DNA from: CALCHA01 sp035548175
GTDB lineage: Bacteria; Planctomycetota; Phycisphaerae; WQYP01
NCBI GenBank assembly: GCA_035548175.1
Contig: DASZTO010000097.1
Location: 75,133-139,132 of the forward strand
Direction: 5' to 3'
DNA length: 64,000 nt
The notes beneath the pieces are model-generated. The model saw only the letters and a list, made by a program, of their open reading frames with translations. It was not told the DNA's origin and ran no database searches. Position 1 is the first letter of the stretch, and the number at the start of each line of letters is the position of its first letter. The translations under genes were made by a program, and so were the position numbers. Below are positions 50,019-58,219 of the stretch, piece by piece.

Positions 50019-51956
50019 TCATTCCACAGCCGGTCCGAACGCCTCCGCGAACAGTTCCAGCATCAGGAGCGCAAAGAGCCGATGCGTGTGATCGCGATTT
50101 AGCGACGCGTGCTCTTTCAGCAGCCGCTCCACCGCCGCTTTGCGCAACTGCCTCCGCACGAAAGATCCCGCCCCCAGCAACCGCTCCCGCAAAGGCTCCC
50201 GCAACTTCCCGCGAAACCACGCTCCCACCGGCACGGCGAACCCCTTTTTTCCCCGCATGCGCACCTCCGCCGGCAGATCGGCCGCAAAGGCCTCCCGCAG
50301 AATCCGCTTGCCGCGCGCTCCCGCAAAGAGCGCCTCCTCAGGCAGACCGTTCGCAAACCTCGCCACACGATGATCGAGGAAAGGCGAGCGCACCTCCAAC
50401 GCCACCTGCATGGCCGCCGTGTCCACTTTCCATAGCACATCGCCGGGCAGATATTCCTGCTGATCCCGCACCCGCGCCAACTTTGCCGCCGGCACATCGT
50501 CCGCCAGCCCGTATTCCTCCGGCAGCGGAAAGTAATCCAACACGGGCTCGCCCAGCAGCTCCTCGATCGCCTCGGGAAAAAAAATCTCCACCAGCCGCGT
50601 GTAGCGCTCGGACGTGATCCCCGCCCGCGCCGCCGCCGCCAGCCGCCGATAGCGCTCGCGTTTCGCCAGCGATCCCAGCGGCATCGTGCGGGGGACAAAG
50701 CGCGACAGCGGCGACCAGCGCGCCAGCATCGTCATCGCCCGATACCGGTCATACCCGCCGAACAATTCATCCGCCCCATCGCCGGAAAGAGCCACCGGCG
50801 CAATCGACCGCACCGCTTTACTCAATTGATAGGTCGGCAACAGCGACGAATCCGCAAACGGCTGGCCCAATCCCGTGCGCATCAACGCCGCCAGATCGCC
50901 CAGCAAGTCGCCATCCGGCGACACCTCCAGGCGTGTGTGGACGCTGCCGATCTTCCGCGCCACCTGCTCGGCAAAGACTGTCTCATCGAACGCCGCCTCC
51001 GCAAAGCCGACGGAAACGGTGCGGATGCTTGCTCGTCCTTCGCGCTGCGCCGCCGCCTGCATCAGCGCCGCCACGATCGAGGAATCAATGCCGCCCGACA
51101 AAAAGCAGGCCACCGGCACATCCGCCACAAGCTGCGAACGCACGGCCTCCTCCATCAAGCGGCGCAACTCACCGCGCGCGCGATCGTCCTCGCGCTCCGC
51201 CGCTCGCTCCTCCGCCTGCACTTCGTCCATCGGCGTCCAATAGCGCTTCCCATCCAGCACCTCCCCGCGCAGCCGCACCCACGCCCCCGGCAATACCTGA
51301 TGCACATCCCGCCACGCCGTCTGCGGCGCGGGAAAGTATCCCAGCAGCAGAAACAATCCGATCTGCTCTCGGGGCAACCTCCGCGGCACCTCGGGCCACG
51401 CCAGCACGCTGGGAATCGTGCTCCCGAACACCACCCCATCCTCCAGGCTCGCATAGAACAGCGGCTTTTGCCCCAGCCGGTCGCGCGCCAGAAACAACGT
51501 ATCCCGCGCCCGCCCATCGCCGCCGCCCCGAAAATCCCACACCGCAAACGCAAACATCCCCACGAGCTTTCCCGGCAACTCTTCCCCCCATTCCTCCCAC
51601 CCATGCACCAGCACCTCCGTATCGGAATGATCCGTCGCAAAGCGGTGTCCTGCCCGCGTCAGGTCCGCCCGCAGGTCCGCGTGATTGTAAATCTCCCCGT
51701 TGAACACGACCTGCACGCGTCCATCTTCGTTGCCCATCGGCTGCGCGCCGCACGGCAAATCGATCACCGCCAGCCGCCGATGCACCAGCGCCGCCACCTT
51801 TCCCGGGCGCTGATCGACAAACTCGCCCCGCCCGTCGGGCCCCCGGTGCGCCAGCGCTTCCGACATTCGCTGCAACCCCTCCGCCATCGCCGGCTCGTTC
51901 CACGGATCGCTTTCCGCAGCCGCCGTCCACTTCACCACGCCCGCGATCCCGCACAT
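50019..51956 (-). CDS. asnB: Asparagine synthase (glutamine-hydrolysing)
   Basis: 645 residues. The N-terminal glutaminase (class II amidotransferase) has the mature nucleophile Cys2 in MCGIAG and NGEIYNH; the C-terminal synthetase has the ATP-pyrophosphatase loop LSGGIDSS (287-293) and SGDGADELFGGY. It forms Asn from Asp, Gln and ATP, or a related amide in peptidoglycan or exopolysaccharide loci. GAGG lies 7 bases upstream. It is 9 bases after the rnd stop, so the two share an operon. It is convergent with the gene at 49463, with stops 7 bases apart. Confidence 0.93.
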   Translation of the reverse strand: MCGIAGVVKWTAAAESDPWNEPAMAEGLQRMSEALAHRGPDGRGEFVDQRPGKVAALVHRRLAVIDLPCGAQPMGNEDGRVQVVFNGEIYNHADLRADLTRAGHRFATDHSDTEVLVHGWEEWGEELPGKLVGMFAFAVWDFRGGGDGRARDTLFLARDRLGQKPLFYASLEDGVVFGSTIPSVLAWPEVPRRLPREQIGLFLLLGYFPAPQTAWRDVHQVLPGAWVRLRGEVLDGKRYWTPMDEVQAEERAAEREDDRARGELRRLMEEAVRSQLVADVPVACFLSGGIDSSIVAALMQAAAQREGRASIRTVSVGFAEAAFDETVFAEQVARKIGSVHTRLEVSPDGDLLGDLAALMRTGLGQPFADSSLLPTYQLSKAVRSIAPVALSGDGADELFGGYDRYRAMTMLARWSPLSRFVPRTMPLGSLAKRERYRRLAAAARAGITSERYTRLVEIFFPEAIEELLGEPVLDYFPLPEEYGLADDVPAAKLARVRDQQEYLPGDVLWKVDTAAMQVALEVRSPFLDHRVARFANGLPEEALFAGARGKRILREAFAADLPAEVRMRGKKGFAVPVGAWFRGKLREPLRERLLGAGSFVRRQLRKAAVERLLKEHASLNRDHTHRLFALLMLELFAEAFGPAVE

Positions 51957-51965
51957 GAAAAAACC

Positions 51966-53204
51966 TCAGCCCGAGGCCCGATCGGTATGTGAAGACCCCG
52001 CCGCAAACGCCGCCTGCATCTCACCCTCCGCCACGCGGAGCGTCACGGCCAGCTTCCCCTCCACAAACGCCGCCAGCTTTTCCCCCAGGCACTCCCGATG
52101 CCACCCGGTCATCAATGCATGTTTTTCCAGCGCCTTTTTGCGATTCACCAGGCGCGCCAAACTCAACACCTCGCTTTGGCTCGTCACCAGCCCCGGCGCA
52201 ATGCTCTGCCCCAGGCAAATCCCCTGCGCCGCCACCCACAGCATCTCCCCCAGCCGCTTCACTTCCGCCGAATCCTCCCCGGGAATGTGAATGTGCGGCT
52301 GTTCACCCTCCGGCACCGCCCGCCCGCGCCGCACCGCATCCAGAAATGGCTCCGCATAGGTGTCCAAATGCTCCTGCGGCATCTCCCGCAGCCCGCGCAA
52401 CGCCTTCTCATCCTTCGGCATCCGCGTCGCTATCTCCAGCAACGCCTCATCCTTCATCACCGACCGCGACGGCACATCATGCTCGTACGCGATCTGCTCC
52501 CGCAACGCCGTCACCTCGCGCAGCACCGACAACTGCAGCCCGCTCAATCCCGCCGCCCCGCGCATTTTCACGAATAGCTTCCGCGCCTGCACCGGCGCTG
52601 CCGACGCCGCGCACATCTCGTTGCATGCCGCCCGCATCCACTCCAGATGCCCCAGTTCCTCGATCCGCCGCTTCATCGCCTCATGCACCGCCGGCAGATA
52701 GCGCACGTCGTCGATCGCATACTGAAACTGCGCCTTGGAAAGCGGCCGCCGGTCCCACGCCGAATAGGTGTGCGCCTTTTCCAGGGTCACGCCGGTGAAA
52801 TGCTCCACCGCCCGCCACAGCGCCGTCGGATAGGACAGCCCCATCATCCCCGCGCCGATCTGCGTATCGAACACGTTCTGCGCCACCCGCGCGCTGTGCT
52901 GCCACACGATCTCGACATCCTGGTCTCCCGCATGGCAAATCTTCTCGATCGCCGGATCGCCAATCAGCGCCCACAACGGCGACAGCGCCTCCTCCCGCAG
53001 CGCGAACGGATCGATCAGCTCCACGCGCTTCGCCGTCGCCACCTGCAACAGGCACAGCACCGGCTGATACGTGTTCTCCCCAATGAACTCCGTGTCAAAC
53101 GCAAACCTCCCCGCCGCCCGCAGGTCGTCGCACACCGCTGCCAGCTCCTCAGGTGTTTGAATCAGGTGCGTCGGAACAGCCGGTAAATCATCAGGTGCTT
53201 CCAT
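51966..53204 (-). CDS. rnd: Ribonuclease D
   Basis: A 412-residue 3'-5' exoribonuclease of the DEDD family acting on tRNA and other structured RNAs. Exo I FDTEF (Asp37, Glu39), Exo II around HAGDQDVEIVW, and Exo III in FQYAIDDVRYL are visible. An HRDC domain (about 205-290, LSVLREVTALREQIAYEHDV) follows, and a second HRDC-like C-terminal part. Earlier in-frame start codons would read through the decamer repeat and are rejected. It is the first gene of the rnd-asnB pair. Confidence 0.92.
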   Translation of the reverse strand: MEAPDDLPAVPTHLIQTPEELAAVCDDLRAAGRFAFDTEFIGENTYQPVLCLLQVATAKRVELIDPFALREEALSPLWALIGDPAIEKICHAGDQDVEIVWQHSARVAQNVFDTQIGAGMMGLSYPTALWRAVEHFTGVTLEKAHTYSAWDRRPLSKAQFQYAIDDVRYLPAVHEAMKRRIEELGHLEWMRAACNEMCAASAAPVQARKLFVKMRGAAGLSGLQLSVLREVTALREQIAYEHDVPSRSVMKDEALLEIATRMPKDEKALRGLREMPQEHLDTYAEPFLDAVRRGRAVPEGEQPHIHIPGEDSAEVKRLGEMLWVAAQGICLGQSIAPGLVTSQSEVLSLARLVNRKKALEKHALMTGWHRECLGEKLAAFVEGKLAVTLRVAEGEMQAAFAAGSSHTDRASG

Positions 53205-53241
53205 GCGCGTATTGTGGGGCACCCCACCCAAAAACTCAAAA

Positions 53242-53295
53242 TTTGTGAGCGTTCGTGTCGATTTGTGGAAAAATTCCCGTTTCGTGCCCTTCGTG
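53242..53295 (+). repeat. Decamer repeat element, copy 2
   Basis: Three 10-bp units, TTTGTGAGCG, TTCGTGTCGA and TTTGTGGAAA, then a tail with two TTCGTG words. It matches the element at 1973-2038 in unit length, third unit and tail. It lies between the stop of the M42-type peptidase and the start of rnd. Confidence 0.6.
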
Positions 53296-53321
53296 ATTTT
53301 CCTGGCCATCTACGTCGACGA

Positions 53322-54482
53322 TCACACCGGATTCGCCCGAAACAACTCCTGCTGTTCTTCCCGATGCATCTTCGATAGCCGTTTCCGCAACACCTCCAGC
53401 CCCGGCTCATACTTCCCAAAGCGCCGCACCGTCTCGACCAGCAACCGCACCATCCCCGCAAAATCCCCCGCGTGAATCGTCTCGCTCGCGATCGCCTTGC
53501 CCGCTTTCGTCCCATCGCCCCATCCCACCTCCCCCTTCACCGTCATGTTGTGGTAATTGCCGAGCGCCAAACACAATCCCGCCGAATCGTACCCATACGC
53601 CAGAAATGCCGTGGAATTACACGTGCCTCCATCCATCAACTTCCGCTGGTATTTGAAGGACGAATCCTCATCCGCAATGTGCCCCGCCGTCTGCGACAGA
53701 AAATACGAAAGCCCCGGCGAAAAAATCCCCGTCCGATCTCCCACGCGAATGATCGGCCCCGCGCCCTGCGGCGAACCCGCCGACGCCTTGCTCGTCTCCA
53801 GCCCGATCACCGAACTTCCCCGCGGAATCCACCCGTTCTCGCACACCGCCAGCACGCCCGCAAACCCGACCTCCTCCGCGCGCGTGCACAGCCCGATCAC
53901 ATGTCCCTCCACCTGCTGCTCCACCAGTTCCTTGAGCAGACACGCAATCGCCGCCACGCCGCCGATGTCATCACACACCCGCGCCGCAAAGATTCCTTTC
54001 GTCACCCGCGCATCGGGCAAATCCCACATGCCGATCGCTCCCGCCGGCAACTTCTCCCGCACCCCCGCCAGCGTCACCCGCAGCGTCCGCTTCCCGCGCA
54101 CCTGCTTTACCCCCAGCACCCGCGTCCGCACCCACCGCCCCCCGCCCTCCCTCTCCTCCCAAAACCCCACCCGCGCCCCCGCAAAACACGAAGGCCGCAC
54201 GCCCCCGCGAAACTCCGCCCGCAACTCTCCCGCGCGCGACCGCCCCATCAGCACAAACCCCGGATGATCCATGTGCGCTTCAATCACCAGCGGCCGCCCC
54301 CCCCGCGCGCTGGCCCGCCCCCGCCGATATTCCAGATACACATTCCTCACCCCATCCCGCCGTACCCGCACCGCCTCCCCCAGCGACCGCGCAAACTCCA
54401 GCAGCCACGCAATCACATGCTGCTCCCGATACGGCGCCGTCGGCAAATTGCACAATGATGTAAGGATCTGAAGGTGGTTCAT
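53322..54482 (-). CDS. M42-type metallo-aminopeptidase
   Basis: A 386-residue protein with the M42 (glutamyl aminopeptidase/deblocking aminopeptidase) zinc-site pattern: His70 and Asp72 in EAHMDHPGF, Asp171/Asp172 in VCDDIGG, and Glu203/Glu204 in TRAEEVGFAG. Members form large tetrahedral complexes that trim peptides. The start MNHLQIL at 54482 is chosen because family sequence begins there; the open frame extends upstream through the antitoxin gene and is not used. The exact M42 subfamily is uncertain. Confidence 0.85.
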   Translation of the reverse strand: MNHLQILTSLCNLPTAPYREQHVIAWLLEFARSLGEAVRVRRDGVRNVYLEYRRGRASARGGRPLVIEAHMDHPGFVLMGRSRAGELRAEFRGGVRPSCFAGARVGFWEEREGGGRWVRTRVLGVKQVRGKRTLRVTLAGVREKLPAGAIGMWDLPDARVTKGIFAARVCDDIGGVAAIACLLKELVEQQVEGHVIGLCTRAEEVGFAGVLAVCENGWIPRGSSVIGLETSKASAGSPQGAGPIIRVGDRTGIFSPGLSYFLSQTAGHIADEDSSFKYQRKLMDGGTCNSTAFLAYGYDSAGLCLALGNYHNMTVKGEVGWGDGTKAGKAIASETIHAGDFAGMVRLLVETVRRFGKYEPGLEVLRKRLSKMHREEQQELFRANPV

Positions 54483-54510
54483 GAAACACCGCGTGGTAGT
54501 TGAAAGAGGA

Positions 54511-54912
54511 TCAGCGCTGCGCACGCGTGCGGCGTCGGACGGCGCGGGTTCGCCGCGCGTGAGGTCGCGCAGCGAGCGCACCACCGTGTCCAGGCCTTTG
54601 CGGACGAACGATAATATCCACATCCACGCCCAATGCGTTGAGCAGCGCAATAAGCCGATCACTGGAAAAGCCGGTATAGCGTCCGGCGACAAGCTTCGAA
54701 ACGTCCGGCTGACTGATGCCCAGGCGGCGGCTGGCCGCAGTTTGCGTAAGCCCCAGTTCGCCGATGCGCCGCGCGATCTGCCGCGTAAGTTCCGCCTTGA
54801 TCAACAGGGCAGAAGCCTCGCGCCCATTGAAGCCCGCGTCGACAAACACGTTGCCGGAACCGCTTGCTGCCAAGGAACCCGCTTTCTTAGGAATCATTGT
54901 GTGAATCTTCAT
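54511..54912 (-). CDS. XRE-family antitoxin
   Basis: A 133-residue protein with an HTH of the XRE type (LGLTQTAASRRLGISQPDVS, about 52-71), followed by LNALGVDVDIIVRP. Proteins of this kind with the ISQPDVSKL motif are the antitoxin partners of Gp49-like toxins. It overlaps the toxin gene by 26 bases, toxin first. The C-terminal 30 residues are Arg/Ala-rich and unusual; the true end could be earlier if that part is a run-on after a lost stop. Confidence 0.8.
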   Translation of the reverse strand: MKIHTMIPKKAGSLAASGSGNVFVDAGFNGREASALLIKAELTRQIARRIGELGLTQTAASRRLGISQPDVSKLVAGRYTGFSSDRLIALLNALGVDVDIIVRPQRPGHGGALAARPHARRTRAVRRRTRAQR

Positions 54913-55291
54913 CGGGAAGCTCCGTGAGATATTGCTGGTAATCCGCTTGGGCAAGCTTCAGCCGGGCCTGAACGAGAGCCATCTCGTGCGCAGGCGTCTT
55001 GGTGCCCGTCTTGCTCTTCTTTTGAAACACGTGGAGAACATAAATGGCCTTGGCGAACCAAACCGTGTACACCGCGCGAAAGGTATCCCCTGCATGAGCC
55101 TCAACCACCTCCAGCACGCTGGCGCCTCCAAACCCATGGAGCGCTTTGACCGCGGGATGCCGGTCGCCCATCTGCGCATACCACAGCGCAAAACCGATGT
55201 TACGCACGGCTTCGCGCGGCAGACGCTGAAGGTCGCGCTTGCTCGAACCAACCCACCGAATGGGCTTCGGCTTTTTGACCCGGTCAACCAT
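54887..55291 (-). CDS. Gp49/RelE-like toxin
   Basis: 134 residues, basic. Family pattern: WVGSSKRDLQRLPREAVRNI, then GFALWYAQMGDRHPAVKAL, FRAVYTVWFAKAIYVLHVFQ and KKSKTGTKTP. This is the phage Gp49-like branch of RelE/HigB mRNA interferases. The start at 55291 lies inside a 22-bp inverted repeat, and a -10 box sits just upstream, so the transcript is probably leaderless. It is paired with the overlapping XRE antitoxin. Confidence 0.85.
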   Translation of the reverse strand: MVDRVKKPKPIRWVGSSKRDLQRLPREAVRNIGFALWYAQMGDRHPAVKALHGFGGASVLEVVEAHAGDTFRAVYTVWFAKAIYVLHVFQKKSKTGTKTPAHEMALVQARLKLAQADYQQYLTELPDEDSHNDS

Positions 55292-55311
55292 TATGGCAAA
55301 TATACCATAAT
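55290..55311 (-). promoter_or_regulatory. Operator/promoter of the toxin-antitoxin operon
   Basis: A perfect inverted repeat ATTATGG-N8-CCATAAT covers the toxin start codon. Its centre contains TATATT on the minus strand (55304-55299), with TCGAAA 17 bases upstream as a -35. Autorepression by the XRE antitoxin at this site is likely. Confidence 0.6.
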
Positions 55312-55338
55312 CGCCGAGCGGTTTCGAGATCCCTACTG

Positions 55339-55707
55339 TTAAGTGGCACGTTGCGAATTCCCCGCTACCGCCGCTCCTTCTCCCGGCGGTGACAGAAACT
55401 TCAACCCCACCGCCCCCGTGATGATCAGCGTCAAACACCCCAGCCGCACCCAATCGTGCGGCTCATGAAACAGCAGCATCCCGAGCACCACCGTCCCCGC
55501 TGCCCCCAGCCCGGTCCACACCGCATACGTCGTCCCGATCGGAATGCCTCCCTTCGTCGCCTGCGACATCAGATACAGCGACAAAACCATGATCCCAAAC
55601 GTGATCCCCACCGCCCAATACCGCATCGTGAACCCGTGCGTGTACTTGAACCCCAGCGGCCAGATCATCTCGCAAACCCCCGCCAGCACCAGCCACACCC
55701 ACGCCAT
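55339..55707 (-). CDS. sugE: Small multidrug resistance family exporter, Gdx/SugE subtype
   Basis: A 122-residue four-helix membrane protein working as a dual-topology dimer. Glu13 in VCEMIWPLGFKYTHGFT is the essential proton/substrate glutamate, and the W-x-L-G-x-KYTHGF motif marks the guanidinium-exporter (Gdx) branch over the EmrE branch. The C-terminus is about 15 residues longer than usual. The start at 55707 has GGAGG 5 bases upstream. No guanidine riboswitch is recognised in the short leader. Confidence 0.88.
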   Translation of the reverse strand: MAWVWLVLAGVCEMIWPLGFKYTHGFTMRYWAVGITFGIMVLSLYLMSQATKGGIPIGTTYAVWTGLGAAGTVVLGMLLFHEPHDWVRLGCLTLIITGAVGLKFLSPPGEGAAVAGNSQRAT

Positions 55708-55778
55708 GCACACCTCCATCGATTCGCCTCAGAGCATAGGCGATCCATCGGAAATGTGCAGCCCGCGAATGGTTCCGC

Positions 55779-56627
55779 TCACCCCCGCGCCCGCCGCCGC
55801 CCCAGCAGCATCGCCGCTCCCGCCGCCAGCAGCGCGACGCTCGCGGGCTCCGGCACATTATTCGCCGCCGCCAGCGCCGCCACCTCGTCCGCCGTCAGCG
55901 CCCCGTCATACAACCGAATCCGCGCCACATCGCCCGACTGCGATTCCGGATCGATGTTGTCCCCCACGATCCCCACATTGTCGTTCATGAAAAAATGCAG
56001 CGCCTGCGTGGTCGGATCGCCCGGCGCCGCGATCAGCGCCAGATCCGACGAATCCACAAACGAAAACGCCTCCGCGCCCCCGACGTATGCCGTCACCACC
56101 GGATTATTCGGATCGGTCGCCGCATCCCGTGTCAGCACGATCTGCGCATACTGATCCACGCTCGTCAGCCCCTGCGCACTCGTTCCCAACGCCGTCGGCA
56201 CATCAAAAAAATCCAGCGCGTTCGACAGGTTGTACAGCCCGGTGTCCGCCAGCAGGTTGTTAAAATCGATCAGCTTCGCCGCCGGAGACGCACCGCTCCC
56301 CGTCGCCAGCGGCACCAGCTTCGCATCGATCACGATCGAATAATTCGCCGGCGAAATCACCCCGCTCGTGATCGCCCCCAATCCATAATTGTTGCTGAAC
56401 GCATACACCGTGCGCGTCTGCCCGTACACCGTGTCGGTCGTGAACGCGTTGGTATTCGTGCCGTTCCCCGTCGGCGACACCGTCAGGTCCGGCGCCGTCC
56501 CGACATTCACCGACGACGCAAACGTATTTTGAAACTGGTAATCCGCCTCCAGCGTCGCCCCGCGCAACCCCAGGGGCGCGGCGCTCCACATCACGGCGGC
56601 AATTACGCAAAAACGAGCGACAGACAT
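55779..56627 (-). CDS. PEP-CTERM exported protein with LamG-like domain
   Basis: 282 residues: signal peptide (to about 23), a jellyroll of the concanavalin/LamG type with the typical ending VARIRLYDGALTADEVAALA, and a C-terminal sorting signal VPEPASVALLAAG plus basic tail. PEP-CTERM proteins are processed by an exosortase and usually reach the cell surface or matrix. The ligand is unknown. It is the clearest exported surface protein of the right-hand part of the window. Confidence 0.9.
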   Translation of the reverse strand: MSVARFCVIAAVMWSAAPLGLRGATLEADYQFQNTFASSVNVGTAPDLTVSPTGNGTNTNAFTTDTVYGQTRTVYAFSNNYGLGAITSGVISPANYSIVIDAKLVPLATGSGASPAAKLIDFNNLLADTGLYNLSNALDFFDVPTALGTSAQGLTSVDQYAQIVLTRDAATDPNNPVVTAYVGGAEAFSFVDSSDLALIAAPGDPTTQALHFFMNDNVGIVGDNIDPESQSGDVARIRLYDGALTADEVAALAAANNVPEPASVALLAAGAAMLLGRRRARG

Positions 56628-56743
56628 GCTGTTTCTCCCGGCGAATCAAATCTCCGCCGGAAGAATACCCCCGCCCCGCGACCTCGCAAGCACTGCTGGA
56701 GCATGTGTCGAGCGCTATCCCACCACGGCACCCCAGCTTACCG

Positions 56744-58219
56744 TCACGCCAGCGACGTCACCCCCATCAAATACCGATCGCACTCCCGCGCCGCCCCGCG
56801 ACCCTCGTTGATCGCCCACACCACCAGCGACTGCCCGCGCCGGCAATCCCCCGCCGCGAACACCCCCGGCACGTTCGTCGCAAACTTCCCATGCTCCGCC
56901 TTGTAATTGCTCCGCGGATCATGCTCCACGCCCAGTTGCTGCGACACCGCGTTCTCCGGCCCAAGGAACCCCATCGCCAGGAATACCAGGTCCGCACGCC
57001 ACTCCTGCTCCGTCCCGGCCAGCTCCTTCATCTTGAACTGCCCGTTCTCCTTCGCCCATTCCACGCGAATCGTCTTGAGCGCCCGTAGGTTGCCGCCCGC
57101 GTCGCCCAGGAATTCCTTCGTCAAAATCGCATATTCCCGTGGATCGCGCCCGAACTTCGTCGCGCTCTCCTCATGCCCGTAATCCGTCCGCAAAATCCGC
57201 GGCCACTGCGGCCAGGGATTATCCGGCGCACGGCTCTCCGGCGGCTGCGGCAGCAACTCGAAATTCGTCAAACTCCGGCACCCGTGCCTCATCGACGTCC
57301 CCAGGCAGTCGTTCCCCGTATCCCCGCCCCCGATCACGATCACATGCTTGTCCATCGCCGAAATGAACTGCTTGTCCGCATGCCCGCTATCCAGCAAACT
57401 CTTCGTGTTCGCCGTCAAAAACTCCATCGCAAAATGCACACCCTTCAAATTCCGCCCCGGCACCGGCAAATCACGCGGCTTCGTCGCTCCCGTCGCCAGC
57501 ACGATCGCATCATAATCCTTCCTTAACTGCTCCACGCTTGGACCGCCGGCGACGCCGATGTGCGCCCCGGTGACAAACTTCACCCCCTCCTCTTCCATCA
57601 GGCGCAGTCGCCGCTGCACAATCTCCTTCTTGTCCAGCTTCATGTTCGGAATGCCGTACATCAGGAGCCCACCGATGCGGTCCGCGCGCTCGAACACCGT
57701 CACCGAATGCCCGGCCTTATTAAGCTGATCCGCCGCCGCCAGCCCCGCCGGCCCGGATCCGATCACCGCCACCTTCTTCCCCGTCCGCTTCTCCGGCGGC
57801 TGCGGCTTCACCAGCCCATGCTCCCACGCATGGTCGATGATCGCCGCCTCCATCTGCTTAATCGTCACCGGCGGCTCGTTGATCCCCAGCACGCAGCTTC
57901 CCTCGCACGGCGCAGGACACACCCGCCCCGTGAACTCCGGAAAGTTGTTCGTCTTCCACAGCCGCAGGATCGCATCCTCCCACTGCCCCCGATACACCAG
58001 GTCATTCCATTCCGGAATCAGGTTATTCACCGGGCATCCGCCCGTGTGATCGCTGTGGCAAAAAGGCACGCCGCAATCCATGCACCGCGCCCCCTGCTGC
58101 CGCAGCCGTTCTTCCGGCAGGTGCTCGTGAAATTCCTTCCAGTCCAGAATGCGCAGCGACGCCCCCCGATACGGCGCCAACTCCCGCGCGTATTCCATGA
58201 AGCCGGTGGGTTTACCCAT
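56744..58219 (-). CDS. gltD: Glutamate synthase, small subunit
   Basis: 491 residues. It feeds electrons from NADPH to the large subunit for the synthesis of two glutamates from glutamine and 2-oxoglutarate. N-terminal iron-sulfur cysteines are in CMDCGVPFC and CPAPCEGSC; the FAD motif VIGSGPAGLAAA and the NADPH motif VIGGGDTGND follow, with the closing GVFAAGDCRRGQSLVV. GGAGG lies 6 bases before the ATG. The start overlaps the gltB stop by 8 bases, so both are made together. Confidence 0.97.
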   Translation of the reverse strand: MGKPTGFMEYARELAPYRGASLRILDWKEFHEHLPEERLRQQGARCMDCGVPFCHSDHTGGCPVNNLIPEWNDLVYRGQWEDAILRLWKTNNFPEFTGRVCPAPCEGSCVLGINEPPVTIKQMEAAIIDHAWEHGLVKPQPPEKRTGKKVAVIGSGPAGLAAADQLNKAGHSVTVFERADRIGGLLMYGIPNMKLDKKEIVQRRLRLMEEEGVKFVTGAHIGVAGGPSVEQLRKDYDAIVLATGATKPRDLPVPGRNLKGVHFAMEFLTANTKSLLDSGHADKQFISAMDKHVIVIGGGDTGNDCLGTSMRHGCRSLTNFELLPQPPESRAPDNPWPQWPRILRTDYGHEESATKFGRDPREYAILTKEFLGDAGGNLRALKTIRVEWAKENGQFKMKELAGTEQEWRADLVFLAMGFLGPENAVSQQLGVEHDPRSNYKAEHGKFATNVPGVFAAGDCRRGQSLVVWAINEGRGAARECDRYLMGVTSLA

